The position numbers and the translations under genes were made by a program. DNA of 64,000 nt from Gemmatimonas sp. (GTDB lineage Bacteria; Gemmatimonadota; Gemmatimonadetes; Gemmatimonadales; Gemmatimonadaceae). The notes under the pieces are model-generated. The model saw nothing but the letters and a program-made list of their open reading frames with translations, was not told the origin of the DNA and made no database searches. Below are positions 24,086-35,302 of this stretch, in pieces (the first letter of the stretch is position 1; each line of letters opens with the position of its first letter). The stretch lies in NCBI GenBank assembly GCA_011390885.1, contig JAABRO010000054.1:1-64000 (forward strand). The letters run 5' to 3'.

Positions 24086-26299
24086 TCAGCGCGGACGCGC
24101 GGACCGCCCCTTCGCCCCGGACTTCTTGCGCGAGCGCGCCGCGCGGCCGCCATCGGGCACGGCCTCGGGCGGCGGGCTGCCCGACTCGTCCCCTTCCCAC
24201 GGAACGGCCCCCGTGCCGCCCGCGTCGCCGCCGATGCCCCACGGATCCCGCATGAGCAGCGGCTGTGTGGCGCGCTCCGGGTCGTTGCCGGGGTACTGCC
24301 GTTCATAGGTGCCATCGGCCTGCAGCACCCAGGCCTGCCGGTTGTCCCGCAGGCACGTCTCGAGCACGCCGCGGATGTGCCGGTGCAGCGCCGGATCCTC
24401 GATCGGCGCCATGACTTCCACGCGTCGGTCGAGGTTGCGCGGCATCCAGTCGGCGGACCCGATGTAGTACTCCGGATGCCCTGCGTTCCCGAACATCACC
24501 ACACGCGAGTGTTCGAGAAAGCGACCGATGATCGAGCGCACGCGAATGCGCTCACTCACGCCCTCCATGCCCGGGCGCAGGCAGCAGATGCCGCGAATGA
24601 TCAGGTCGATCTCCGCACCGGCGCTCGAGGCATCGTAGAGCGCGGCGATGATCTCCGCATCGACGAGGGCGTTCATCTTCGCGATGATCCGCCCGCCTCG
24701 ACCGGCACGCGCGTGCTGCGCCTCGCGCGCGATCAGTTCGAGCATGCGCTCGCGCAGGTTCGCCGGTGCCACGAGCAGCTTGCGGTAGAACTTCTGCCGC
24801 GACACGCCGGTGAGCGAGTTGAACAGGTCGCTGAGGTCGGCGCCGATGGAGGGGTTGCAGGTGAGCAGCCCCATGTCGGTGTAGAGGCGGGCCGTCTTGG
24901 AGTTGTAGTTGCCGGTGCCGATGTGCACGTAGCGGCGGATGCCGTCGCCGTCGCGGCGCACCACCAGCACCGTCTTCGCATGCGTCTTGAGCCCCGGCAG
25001 GCCGTAGGCCACATGAATGCCGTAGCTCTCGAGCGTGCGCGCCCAGGCGATGTTGTTCTGCTCGTCGAAGCGCGCCTGCAGTTCGATGAGCACGGCCACC
25101 TGCTTGCCGCGAAGCGCCGCCTCCGTGAGCGCGCGCACGATCGCCGTGTCGCCGCTCGTGCGATAGAGCGTGAGCTTGATGGCCAGCACCTGCGGGTCGA
25201 TGGCGGCCGCCTCCAGGAACTGCTCCACCGACGCCCCGAACGACTCGAACGGATGGTGCACCAGCACGTCACGCTCCCGGATGACCTCGAAGATCGAGCG
25301 CCCTTCACGCAGGCGCTCCGGCACGCGCGGCGTGAACGGCGCATCGTGCAGCTCCGGCAGGTCGAGACCGGCCACGGACATCAGGTCGCCCAGTTCGAGC
25401 AGGGCGTCCTCGGCGTGCACGTCGGCCTCGGTCAGCGGCGCCACCTCCTGCTGTTCGCCGGCACCGAGCTCCTCGAGCAGCAGCGACCGGATGCCTTCCG
25501 GCATCCCATCCTGGACCTCGAGCCGCACCACCTCGCCGAAGCGGCGCTGGAACACCTGCTGCTCGATGCTCGCGAGCAGATCTTCCGGCTGCTCCATCTG
25601 CCCGAGGTCGAGGTCGGAATAGCGCGTGATGCGGAAGGTGAACCAGCGCAGCACCTCCATGCCCGGAAAGAGCGCGCTCAGGTTCGCCCCGATCACCTCT
25701 TCCAGCGGCACGAAATGGTGCACGCGTCCCACCGGCACCCAGCGCGGCAGCGAACGCGGCACCTTCACGCGCGCGAAGTGCTCGGCCCCCGTCACCGGGT
25801 CGCGCACCTCGACGGCGAGCGACAGCGACAGGTTGGAGATGTACGGGAACGGATGTCCCGGATCGACCGCCAGCGGCGTGAGCACCGGGAACACCTGCGA
25901 TTCGAAGAACCGGTCCACCGTGGACCACTCGGTGGCCGTGAGGTCGTTCATGCCCACGAGCCGCACGCCGTGCGTGGCGAGCGCCGGCAGCAGGTCGTCG
26001 TGCAGCAGGCGGCGGCGCTCGGCCAGCAGGCCACGCACGCGCGCGCCGATGGCCTGGAGCTGGTCGGCGGGCGGCAGCGGATCCGGCGGCTCGGGCGGCG
26101 CCCCCGAGGCCACGCGGCGGCGCAGTCCCGCCACGCGCACCATGTAGAACTCATCGAGGTTCGTGCTGAAGATCGCGAGGAACTTCAGGCGCTCGAGCAA
26201 CGGCACGCGCGCGTCCATCGCCTCTGCGAGCACGCGCGCGTTGAAGTCGAGCCAGCTCAGCTCACGATTCAGGTACGGCAACGGACCGACGTTGGACAT
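24086..26299 (-). CDS. ppk: Polyphosphate kinase 1
   Basis: Makes polyphosphate reversibly from ATP. 737 residues with the four-domain PPK1 layout. The N terminus reads YLNRELSWLDFNARVL, followed by FLAIFSTNLDEFYMVR. The phospho-acceptor His440 is in GLKTHAK and the second catalytic His459 is in VHIGTGNYN, 19 residues apart as in the enteric enzyme. The C-terminal part has IVRGICCLRPG-like sequence (IIRGICCLRPGMEG). A Lys/Arg/Ser-rich tail of about 35 residues is extra. It is the first gene downstream of pit on this strand. Confidence 0.96.
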   Translation of the reverse strand: MSNVGPLPYLNRELSWLDFNARVLAEAMDARVPLLERLKFLAIFSTNLDEFYMVRVAGLRRRVASGAPPEPPDPLPPADQLQAIGARVRGLLAERRRLLHDDLLPALATHGVRLVGMNDLTATEWSTVDRFFESQVFPVLTPLAVDPGHPFPYISNLSLSLAVEVRDPVTGAEHFARVKVPRSLPRWVPVGRVHHFVPLEEVIGANLSALFPGMEVLRWFTFRITRYSDLDLGQMEQPEDLLASIEQQVFQRRFGEVVRLEVQDGMPEGIRSLLLEELGAGEQQEVAPLTEADVHAEDALLELGDLMSVAGLDLPELHDAPFTPRVPERLREGRSIFEVIRERDVLVHHPFESFGASVEQFLEAAAIDPQVLAIKLTLYRTSGDTAIVRALTEAALRGKQVAVLIELQARFDEQNNIAWARTLESYGIHVAYGLPGLKTHAKTVLVVRRDGDGIRRYVHIGTGNYNSKTARLYTDMGLLTCNPSIGADLSDLFNSLTGVSRQKFYRKLLVAPANLRERMLELIAREAQHARAGRGGRIIAKMNALVDAEIIAALYDASSAGAEIDLIIRGICCLRPGMEGVSERIRVRSIIGRFLEHSRVVMFGNAGHPEYYIGSADWMPRNLDRRVEVMAPIEDPALHRHIRGVLETCLRDNRQAWVLQADGTYERQYPGNDPERATQPLLMRDPWGIGGDAGGTGAVPWEGDESGSPPPEAVPDGGRAARSRKKSGAKGRSARPR

Positions 26300-26326
26300 C
26301 AGGCCTCGTGGAGGACACGCCGCGGC

Positions 26327-26354
26327 CCGCCGTCCGGGACGATCCGGACGGCGG
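26327..26354 (-). terminator. Hairpin between pit and ppk
   Basis: Perfect 11-bp stem (26327-26337 with 26344-26354) with a 6-base loop, right after the pit stop codon and 28 bp before the ppk ATG. No T tract follows, so it may be a weak terminator or an mRNA-stabilising hairpin. Confidence 0.45.
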
Positions 26355-26362
26355 TCGCGCGA

Positions 26363-27403
26363 CTACTGGAGCGGGACGATGGCCGCGAGCACGCGGTAGC
26401 TGATCGCCGCCATCAGCGCGGCCGCGGGGATCGTCACGACCCACGCCCAGACGATGCGTCCGGCCAGCCCCCAGCGCACGGCGCGCAGGCGCGTCGTCGC
26501 GCCCACGCCCACGATCGCACCGGTGATGGTGTGCGTGGTCGAGATCGGGATGCCGAGCTTGGACGCGATGAGAATCACGACGGCACCGCCCGCCTCGGCG
26601 CAGAAGCCGCCGACGGGTCGCAGCTTGGTGATGCGCGTGCCCATGGTGTGCACGATGCGCCAGCCACCGAACAGCGTGCCGAGCGAGATCATGGTGTACG
26701 CGCTCAGCTCCACCCAGAGCGGCACCACGTCGCTGTTCTCGACGTAAAAGAAGCCGAAGAAGCCCGCCTGCCCGGCAAAGAGCGATTGCGAGGCCACGAG
26801 CAGGCCAAGGATGATGCCCATCGTCTTCTGCGCGTCGTTGGCGCCGTGCGCCAGCGAGAGCGCCGCGGAACTGACCAGCTGCATCACCCGGAAGACCCGG
26901 TCACTCGTGGCGTATCGCACGTTCTTGAAGACGTTGAACACGATCACCATGAGGATGAAGCCCACGAGGATCCCGCCCAGCGGCGACAGGATGATCGCGC
27001 TGAGCGTCTCGATCCACTTCTTGCCCCACGTGAGCGCGACCAGCCCCGCCTTCGACACGGCCGCCCCCGCGTACCCGCCGATGAGCGCGTGCGACGAGCT
27101 CGAGGGGATGCCGAACCACCACGTGATGAGGTTCCACACGATGGCCCCGATGAGCCCGCCGAAGACCACGTTCTGGTCCACGATGCTCACGTCGACGAAC
27201 CCGGTGGCGACCGCCTTCGCCACGGCCGTGCCGACAACGAAGGCGGCTGCGAAGTTGAACGTCGCCGCCCACACCACGGCCGCCAGCGGGCTCAGCACGC
27301 GGGTACCCACGATCGTGGCGATCGAGTTCGCCGAATCGTGGAAGCCGTTGATGAAGTCGAAGATCAGCGCGACGACGACGATCAGGAGGACGTAGTACTC
27401 CAC
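26363..27403 (-). CDS. pit: Low-affinity phosphate permease, PiT family
   Basis: Inner-membrane inorganic phosphate carrier, 346 residues. Both PiT signature repeats are present: FINGFHDSANSIAT near the N terminus and SLAHGANDAQKTMGI in the second half, with SSSSHALIG and ISTTHTITGA as the matching re-entrant segments. I chose GTG 27403 because the conserved helix EYYVLLIVVVALIFDF follows at once and it sits 10 bp after the stop of the DUF47 gene. The DUF47-pit pair is a standard operon. Confidence 0.93.
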   Translation of the reverse strand: MEYYVLLIVVVALIFDFINGFHDSANSIATIVGTRVLSPLAAVVWAATFNFAAAFVVGTAVAKAVATGFVDVSIVDQNVVFGGLIGAIVWNLITWWFGIPSSSSHALIGGYAGAAVSKAGLVALTWGKKWIETLSAIILSPLGGILVGFILMVIVFNVFKNVRYATSDRVFRVMQLVSSAALSLAHGANDAQKTMGIILGLLVASQSLFAGQAGFFGFFYVENSDVVPLWVELSAYTMISLGTLFGGWRIVHTMGTRITKLRPVGGFCAEAGGAVVILIASKLGIPISTTHTITGAIVGVGATTRLRAVRWGLAGRIVWAWVVTIPAAALMAAISYRVLAAIVPLQ

Positions 27404-27413
27404 GGTCGGCCGC

Positions 27414-28025
27414 TCAGCTGTTCTTGAGCGCGATGCTCTCGAGCACGTTCGAGACGTCCTCGCACTGATCGATCGCTTCCTCGAGCGCGTCGAAGATGTC
27501 CTTCCACGCGAGCACCTCCAGCGCGTCGGCACCGCTGCGGAAGAGCGCGCTCACCGACTCGGCGTATCGCGCATCCCCCTCCTCCTCCAGCGCCTTCATG
27601 GCCTTGCCATGCTCCATCATGCGCGAGCGCTTCTTGATGTCGATGACCGACGCGTCGATCACCTTCGCGGCGCGGATGAGGATGTCGGCCAGCTCGACGG
27701 CGCCGGGACGTACCGACTTCACGTTGAACATGACGGTGCGGCGCGCCACGCCATTGACGATGTCGATGACATTGTCGAGTCGCTTGGCGAGCGTGTGGAT
27801 GTCTTCGCGGTCGAGCGGCGTGACGAAGCTCGTGTCGATGCGCTGGTTGATGGTGTGCGCGATCGTGTCGCCGTCGGATTCCACCTTCTTGATCTTCGCC
27901 GCGATGGCCGGCGCCTGGTCGAGCTGGCCGAAGAGCTGGTGCAGCAGGTTGGCCGACGTACCGATGTGTTCGGCCAGCTGCGCGAAGTAGGCGAAGAAAC
28001 CCTCGTCGCGGGGAATGAAACGCAC
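27414..28025 (-). CDS. DUF47 / PhoU-like accessory protein of the Pit transporter
   Basis: Cytosolic helical-bundle protein, 203 residues from GTG 28025 (MRFIPRDEGFFAYF), the family's usual size; the open frame upstream is not conserved-looking. Typical stretches are VESDGDTIAHTINQRIDTSFVTPLDREDI and EEAIDQCEDVSNVLE. In other bacteria the DUF47 partner is needed for, or controls, Pit activity. It is distantly related to PhoU. No clear ribosome site decides the start. Confidence 0.88.
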   Translation of the reverse strand: MRFIPRDEGFFAYFAQLAEHIGTSANLLHQLFGQLDQAPAIAAKIKKVESDGDTIAHTINQRIDTSFVTPLDREDIHTLAKRLDNVIDIVNGVARRTVMFNVKSVRPGAVELADILIRAAKVIDASVIDIKKRSRMMEHGKAMKALEEEGDARYAESVSALFRSGADALEVLAWKDIFDALEEAIDQCEDVSNVLESIALKNS

Positions 28026-28377
28026 GGGAATTGGGTCAGGGTCGAAAGAGGCGCGACTGCGAGCGGGAATCGGTCCCCCCGCGCGCCAACTGGAAAAAAG
28101 CGGCGCACCGGGGTGTCGCGATACGTCGCAGCACGTAACGATCACGCGATCGCGCCCATTGCGCCATGGGCAGTCGACGACACGCCAGGGCGCACCCGTT
28201 CGCCGCCGAACAGGCCGCACTGGCAGATCGCGCGCACTCCAATCGCAGCACCCTGCCATTCCAGCAGCCCGCCTCGCCGTCTCGGCAGTTCGCGCGCGGC
28301 CCGGAGCTTGCCATTGAACGGAGCATCAGGCGGCGCCATGACGGCGCGCCCCTTACCCGTCTCTTCCAGAGGTTGCA
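28026..28377. other. Intergenic region between DUF47-pit and dnaK
   Basis: 352 bp between divergent genes. AGAGG five to six bases before ATG 28378 is the dnaK ribosome site. I see no CIRCE element (TTAGCACTC-N9-GAGTGCTAA), no clear heat-shock sigma promoter, no repeat and no credible small gene. Confidence 0.5.
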
Positions 28378-30303
<1,926 letters not shown>

Positions 30304-30320
30304 GTCGCGGCGGTCCCGTG

Positions 30321-30350
30321 ACGCCCGCCGCTGGAAACAGCGGCGGGCGT
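30321..30350 (+). terminator. Hairpin after dnaK
   Basis: Perfect 13-bp GC-rich stem (30321-30333 with 30338-30350) with a GAAA tetraloop. It is followed by TCTGGTGT rather than a T tract. A TATACT sequence at 30361-30366 could be the -10 box of the following protease gene. Confidence 0.65.
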
Positions 30351-30409
30351 TCTGGTGTCATATACTCAGGTCCCAGACATTTCCTTTCGCAGCAACCTCG
30401 GAATCGACC

Positions 30410-31996
30410 ATGGCAGCATCTGCTCCTTCACGCACAGTCCGTCTCTCCCTGGCGCTCACCGCCGCCTTTGCGTGCGGCGTCGTGTTCGCGTCCGGGCTCG
30501 ATCTCACCCGCTTCAGCTGGGCGCAGTCCGGTCCGTCGGCCAGCCCCACCGTGCTCACGCCGGTGAGCGGTGCGCTCCCCGAGGGCACGGCGTCCATCGC
30601 CGACGTCGCCGAGCGCGTGACGCCAGCCGTCGTGTCCATCCGTGCCACCCGCACCACCCGGCCGCGTGCCAATGCGCGCCCCATGCCGCCGGGCGCCATG
30701 CCCCCGGGCATGGAGGAGTTCCTCGAGCAGTTCGAGCGGCAGCAACAGCAGCCGCGTGAGCAGTCGGGAGACGGCTCCGGCTTCATCGTGAGCCCGGATG
30801 GCTACATCCTCACCAACAACCACGTCGTGGCCGGCGCGTCGATCCTCGAGGTCACGCTCGCCGATCGCCGCAAGTTCCGCGCGCGCATCATCGGCACCGA
30901 CTCCACCACCGACGTGGCGGTCATCAAGATCGACGGGGACACGTTCCCCACGATCCCCTTCGGCGACGACTACGACGCGCGGATCGGTGAATGGGTGGTC
31001 GCGGTGGGCAATCCGCTCGGCCTCGACTTCACGGTCACGGCGGGCATCATCTCCGCGAAGAGCCGCGGCACGGAGATCCGCCTGCCGAACAGCGGCAGCC
31101 TCACGATCAATGATTTCCTGCAGACCGACGCGGCGATCAACCCCGGCAACTCGGGCGGTCCGCTCATCAACCTGCGCGGCGAAGTGATCGGCGTGAACTC
31201 GGCCATCGCCAGCCAGACCGGCTTCTACAGCGGCTACGGCTTTGCGATTCCGATCACGCTCGCCAAGGCGGTCATGGAAGACCTCATCCGCGATGGCAAG
31301 GTGCGCCTCCCCGTGATCGGCATCCAGGTGAGCGAGGTGGACGCTGACGACGCCGGCCTGGCCGGTCTCTCACGCATCACCGGCGTGAAGGTGCAGACGG
31401 TGACCAGCGGCGGTCCGGCGGCGAAGGCGGGCCTCGAATCCGGTGACGTGGTGGTCACCGTGGCGGGCCGCGAAGTCGATCGCGTGAGTGCGCTGCAGCG
31501 CACGGTGCGCCTGCACAACGTGGGCGAGACCATTCCGGTGGAAGTCATGCGCTTCGGCAAGAAGCGCACCTTCAACGTCAAGCTCGAGAGCGCGGAGCAG
31601 GTGCCGGCGCTGCTGGCTGGCGCGACGCCCGCCGACAGCGTCCCCGCCGTGCGTGCGCCGGCCGAGCCGGCGCGGGTCCCCGCGAGCAAGCTTGGCATCA
31701 CCGTGGAGACGCTCACCCCCGAGACGATCGCGCGGCTCCGGCTCGAGGGGCGCAGCGGTGTGCGGGTCACGGACGTGCAGAGCGACGGCCCCGCGCGCGG
31801 CAAGCTCGCCCCGGGGCAGGATGTGATCCTCGAGATCACCTACCCCGGCACCCGCCGCCCCGTGAAGTCGGTGGCGGACCTGCAGTCCGTGGTGGAAACG
31901 CTCAAGCCCGGCGACTACATCGGACTCAACGTGCTGCGCATCTTCGCCAACGGGCAGCAGGAGCAGGCGATCACGCTGCGCGTGCCGCCGCGCTGA
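30410..31996 (+). CDS. degP: Periplasmic serine protease of the DegP/HtrA family
   Basis: Envelope quality-control protease-chaperone, 528 residues. A signal or anchor helix occupies about residues 10-30. The trypsin-like domain has His in LTNNHVV (about 138), Asp in STTDVAVIKI (about 168) and Ser in PGNSGGP (about 249). Two PDZ domains follow, the first from about 300 (IGIQVSEVD) and the second from about 430. A Pro/Met-rich loop with a QQQQ run precedes the protease domain. It follows dnaK but is separated by a hairpin, so it is probably a separate transcript. Confidence 0.93.
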   Translation: MAASAPSRTVRLSLALTAAFACGVVFASGLDLTRFSWAQSGPSASPTVLTPVSGALPEGTASIADVAERVTPAVVSIRATRTTRPRANARPMPPGAMPPGMEEFLEQFERQQQQPREQSGDGSGFIVSPDGYILTNNHVVAGASILEVTLADRRKFRARIIGTDSTTDVAVIKIDGDTFPTIPFGDDYDARIGEWVVAVGNPLGLDFTVTAGIISAKSRGTEIRLPNSGSLTINDFLQTDAAINPGNSGGPLINLRGEVIGVNSAIASQTGFYSGYGFAIPITLAKAVMEDLIRDGKVRLPVIGIQVSEVDADDAGLAGLSRITGVKVQTVTSGGPAAKAGLESGDVVVTVAGREVDRVSALQRTVRLHNVGETIPVEVMRFGKKRTFNVKLESAEQVPALLAGATPADSVPAVRAPAEPARVPASKLGITVETLTPETIARLRLEGRSGVRVTDVQSDGPARGKLAPGQDVILEITYPGTRRPVKSVADLQSVVETLKPGDYIGLNVLRIFANGQQEQAITLRVPPR

Positions 31997-32018
31997 CGGC
32001 GTTCGGCCCGCACGGCCG

Positions 32019-32057
32019 CCACGGGCCCGGACCTGCGTTGCAGGTTCGGGCCCGTGG
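32019..32057 (+). terminator. Hairpin after degP
   Basis: An 11-bp perfect GC stem (32019-32029 with 32047-32057) continues into a 7-bp inner stem with a 3-base loop. No T tract follows. It separates degP from the tRNA gene. Confidence 0.6.
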
Positions 32058-32106
32058 TGCGTCTTGGCGGCGTGGCGGATCCGGATAACTTCCCCGGTGT
32101 TCGTCC

Positions 32107-32188
32107 GCGCTCGTGGCGAAATTGGTAGACGCGCAAGCCTTAGGAGCTTGTGGGGCAACCCGTCCCGGTTCGAGTCCGGGCGAGCGCA
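32107..32188 (+). tRNA. tRNA-Leu (anticodon UAG)
   Basis: Full cloverleaf of 82 nt. The acceptor stem GCGCTCG pairs with CGAGCGC (discriminator A at 32188). The anticodon stem CAAGC/GCTTG holds the loop CTTAGGA, so the anticodon is TAG. A class-II variable arm and a T arm with GGTTCGAGTCC are present. The 3' CCA is not encoded. It would read CUA and, by wobble, other CUN leucine codons. Confidence 0.96.
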
Positions 32189-32344
32189 TGGATGAGTTCG
32201 GTTCGACGGTGCGACCGAGACGGGTTCGGGAGCCCGACGCGGGGTGAAAAGGGGAGCAGGGCGTTCGGACTCGAACGTCTTGCGGAGTGTTTCCATGATC
32301 TCCATGATCTGGCACGCGACAACCCCATCAACCTCGGAGGCATC

Positions 32345-35299
32345 GTGGGCATTCGGGCGTTCATAGTCCCAGCCCTCCTCGCGCTCGCACTGGTCGAGCC
32401 CGGAGAGCTGCACGCACAGGAACGGCGGATCACGGGTACCGTGACCCGTCAGGACACCAGACAGCCGCTGCAGGGCGCGACAGTCTCCCTGCTGGGCACG
32501 GCACGCGCGGTGCAGGTCATCACGGCCGAGAACGGCCGCTTCGCCATCAGCGTGCCGTCCGGCGACGTGCGACTGCGAGTGCGCGCCCTTGGCTACGCAC
32601 CCAAGGAAGTGACCGTGGCCGCCAACGAGTCCACGGTCGACGTGGAGCTGGCGCAGGACGTCTTCGAACTCGGTGGCGTGGTCGTGAGCGGCCAGGCCAC
32701 CACGATCGACCGCCGCAGCGCCACCACCGCCGTCGCGCTCGTGACGGGTGACGAGGTCGCACGCGTCTCGTCGCCCACCGTGCTCAATGCCATGACTGGC
32801 AAGATCACCGGCGTGAACCTGCAGACGAACTCCGGCGCTCCCGGCGGCGGCATCCAGATGCAGATCCGCGGCAACGTCACGCTGCTGGGCGGTTCGGATC
32901 CGCTCTACGTCGTGGATGGCGTGATCTACTCGAACGCTTCGATTCCGAGCGGACGCGGCCTCACGAACAACGCCGCCAGCCCGTCGACGGAAGCCGATGC
33001 GGTGAATCGCATCGCCGACCTCAACCCGGCCGACATCGCGAGCATCGAGGTGCTCAAGGGCGCCGCCGCTTCGTCGATCTACGGCTCCAAGGCCTCCAAC
33101 GGCGTCGTGGTCATCACCACCGTGCGCGGGCAGCAGGGCGCACCGCGCGCGAACATCACGCAGCGCGTCGGCCAGTTCACCCCGCTCCGCCTGCTCGACG
33201 GGCGGCGCTTCACGCGCGACGAGGCCGTGGCGCGCTACGGCGCCGCCGCCGGCCAGTTCTTCGACGGGAACGCGTCGCCGTTCTTCGATCACTACGAAAC
33301 GGTGTTCGCCAACCGCGACCTGTCCCACGAGACCATCGCCGACGTGAGCGGTGGCACGGAGAACACCCGTTACTTCCTCTCCGGCAACTGGAAGCGGGAC
33401 GAGGGCGTCGAGCTGCGCACCTTCGCGGCCCGCCAGAACCTGCGCGCCAACATCGACCAGAAGCTTGGCGACAAGGTGAACCTGCAGTTCTCCAGCACCT
33501 TCTCCCGCAACGAGAACGCGCGCGGCTGGAACAACAACTGCAACAACTTCGGCTGCCACGGCTACGCCATGGCCTACCTGCCGAGCTTCATCAACCTCGA
33601 CAACCGCAACGCGGACGGCACCTTCGTCGCGCCCGTACCGGGCGTGGGCGTGCTCTCCAACCCGCTGCAGCTCGCCGAGCTCGGCGTCAACGAAGAGCTC
33701 ACCAACCGCTTCACGGGCGGCCTGTCGCTGTCGTGGGACGCCTACGCCTCCGACCGGCAGACATTCCGCGTCGTGGGAGCCGGCGGCTACGATGGTTTCA
33801 GCCAGTCGAACAACGTCTGGACCCGCAACGAGCTCTTCTTCGAGGCGCCCCAGGCGCTCCCCGGTGAATCGGTCGAGAGCGGCGGACGCAGCTCGTTCTT
33901 CAACTGGAACCTGAACGGCATCCACGACTGGGCCGGCAGCGGCTGGTCGCTGAACACGTCGTTCGGCCTGCAGTACGAGGATCGCCGCCTCAACACGTTC
34001 CAGATCCGCACGCAGAACCTGCTGCCGGGCCAGCAGAACGTGAACCAGGGCACGAACATCACCGTGGCCGAAGCGCTCACGCAGGAGCGCACGATCGCGC
34101 TCTACGCCCAGGAAGCGCTGCGCCTGCTCGATGACCGCCTGCTTCTGCAGGCCGGTCTGCGCGCCGAGCGCAGCAGCGTCAACGGTGACATCGACAAGTA
34201 CTACGTCTTCCCGAAGGCGTCTGCGTCCTACCGTTTCATCGACCTGCTCGGCAGCGGCAGTGAACTGAAGCTGCGCGGCGCGTACGGCGAGACGGGCAAC
34301 CAGCCGCTCTTCGGCCAGAAGTTCACCAACCTCGGCACGCCGCAACTCGGCGGCCAGCAGGGGCTCACGGTCTCCACGGCCGCCGGCTTCTCCGGCATCG
34401 AGCCCGAGCGGCTCAAGGAGTGGGAGGGCGGCGTGGACGGCCAGATGCAGGACGGCCGGCTCACGTTCGAGTTCACCGGATTCGTTCGCAACATCACCAA
34501 CCTGCTGCTGCAGCGGGTGCCGCCGCCGTCGTCGGGCTTCACCAGCCAGTCGTTCAACGGTGGTGAGATGCAGGTCACCGGCATCGAGGCCGGGCTCGGC
34601 TACGCGATCCTCCAGCGCGCCGCCACCCAGTGGATCTCGCGCGTGACCTTCACGCACTTCGACAGCGAGGTGAAGGACCTCGCCGGCTTGCCGCCCTTCT
34701 TCCCGCCCTCCTCGGGCTTCGGCAATCTGGGCCGCACGCGCATCGAGGTGGGCCAGCCGATCACGCAGCTCGTCGGCTTCGACCTCAACGAGGACGGCAC
34801 GCGCGCCGGCACGCTCACCCAGCTCGGCAACACGGCCCCCGACTTCCGCATGGGCTTCGTGAACGACTTCACGTTCGGCAACCTGTCCATGAACGTGGTG
34901 GTCGACTGGCAGAAGGGAGGCAACGTGATCAACCTCACGCAATATCTGTACGATGCCGCGCAGAACTCGGCTGACTTCGGGACGCCGACCCACACCGAGC
35001 GGCTCCGCTTCTTCAGCGCCGGTTCCATCAAGCCCTACATCGAGGACGCCTCCTTCGTGAAGCTCCGCGAGGTGGCCATCAACTACGATGTGCCGGCGAG
35101 CCTGCGCGACAAGTTCGGCATGGCCACGCGCTCCATGCGCGTCGGTCTGCAGGGCCGCAACCTGGCCATGTGGGCGCCCTACACCGGACTCGATCCGGAG
35201 GTCGCGAACTTCGGCGCCGCGGCAATCCGCAACAACCTCGACATCGCGCCGTATCCGCCGTCACGCGCCTTCTTCTTCACCCTGTCCGTGGGATTCTGA
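32345..35299 (+). CDS. SusC/RagA-type TonB-dependent outer-membrane transporter
   Basis: Outer-membrane channel that works with a SusD lipoprotein, 984 residues. GTG 32345 has GGAGG four bases upstream and directly precedes a signal peptide ending in LHAQE. Next come a carboxypeptidase-like domain (ITGTVTRQDTRQPLQGATVSL), a plug with the SusC signature (MQIRGNVTLLGGSDPLYVVDGV, IEVLKGAAASSIYGSKASNGVVVITT), and a barrel ending in FFFTLSVGF. It starts 156 bp after tRNA-Leu and is followed within 4 bp by its SusD partner. The substrate is unknown; no glycan-degrading enzymes flank it. Confidence 0.93.
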   Translation: MGIRAFIVPALLALALVEPGELHAQERRITGTVTRQDTRQPLQGATVSLLGTARAVQVITAENGRFAISVPSGDVRLRVRALGYAPKEVTVAANESTVDVELAQDVFELGGVVVSGQATTIDRRSATTAVALVTGDEVARVSSPTVLNAMTGKITGVNLQTNSGAPGGGIQMQIRGNVTLLGGSDPLYVVDGVIYSNASIPSGRGLTNNAASPSTEADAVNRIADLNPADIASIEVLKGAAASSIYGSKASNGVVVITTVRGQQGAPRANITQRVGQFTPLRLLDGRRFTRDEAVARYGAAAGQFFDGNASPFFDHYETVFANRDLSHETIADVSGGTENTRYFLSGNWKRDEGVELRTFAARQNLRANIDQKLGDKVNLQFSSTFSRNENARGWNNNCNNFGCHGYAMAYLPSFINLDNRNADGTFVAPVPGVGVLSNPLQLAELGVNEELTNRFTGGLSLSWDAYASDRQTFRVVGAGGYDGFSQSNNVWTRNELFFEAPQALPGESVESGGRSSFFNWNLNGIHDWAGSGWSLNTSFGLQYEDRRLNTFQIRTQNLLPGQQNVNQGTNITVAEALTQERTIALYAQEALRLLDDRLLLQAGLRAERSSVNGDIDKYYVFPKASASYRFIDLLGSGSELKLRGAYGETGNQPLFGQKFTNLGTPQLGGQQGLTVSTAAGFSGIEPERLKEWEGGVDGQMQDGRLTFEFTGFVRNITNLLLQRVPPPSSGFTSQSFNGGEMQVTGIEAGLGYAILQRAATQWISRVTFTHFDSEVKDLAGLPPFFPPSSGFGNLGRTRIEVGQPITQLVGFDLNEDGTRAGTLTQLGNTAPDFRMGFVNDFTFGNLSMNVVVDWQKGGNVINLTQYLYDAAQNSADFGTPTHTERLRFFSAGSIKPYIEDASFVKLREVAINYDVPASLRDKFGMATRSMRVGLQGRNLAMWAPYTGLDPEVANFGAAAIRNNLDIAPYPPSRAFFFTLSVGF

Positions 35300-35302
35300 C
35301 CG

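Noticed and set aside
23807-27427. A 1206-codon plus-strand frame across ppx, ppk and pit
   Set aside because: Composition is typical of a GC shadow, and it runs antisense through two well-conserved genes.
28026-28377. CIRCE or heat-shock sigma promoter before dnaK
   Set aside because: No TTAGCACTC/GAGTGCTAA pair and no clear -35/-10 of heat-shock type could be found.
31370-34993. A 1207-codon minus-strand frame across degP, tRNA-Leu and susC
   Set aside because: It crosses a tRNA gene and conserved coding sequence on the other strand; no recognisable domain.
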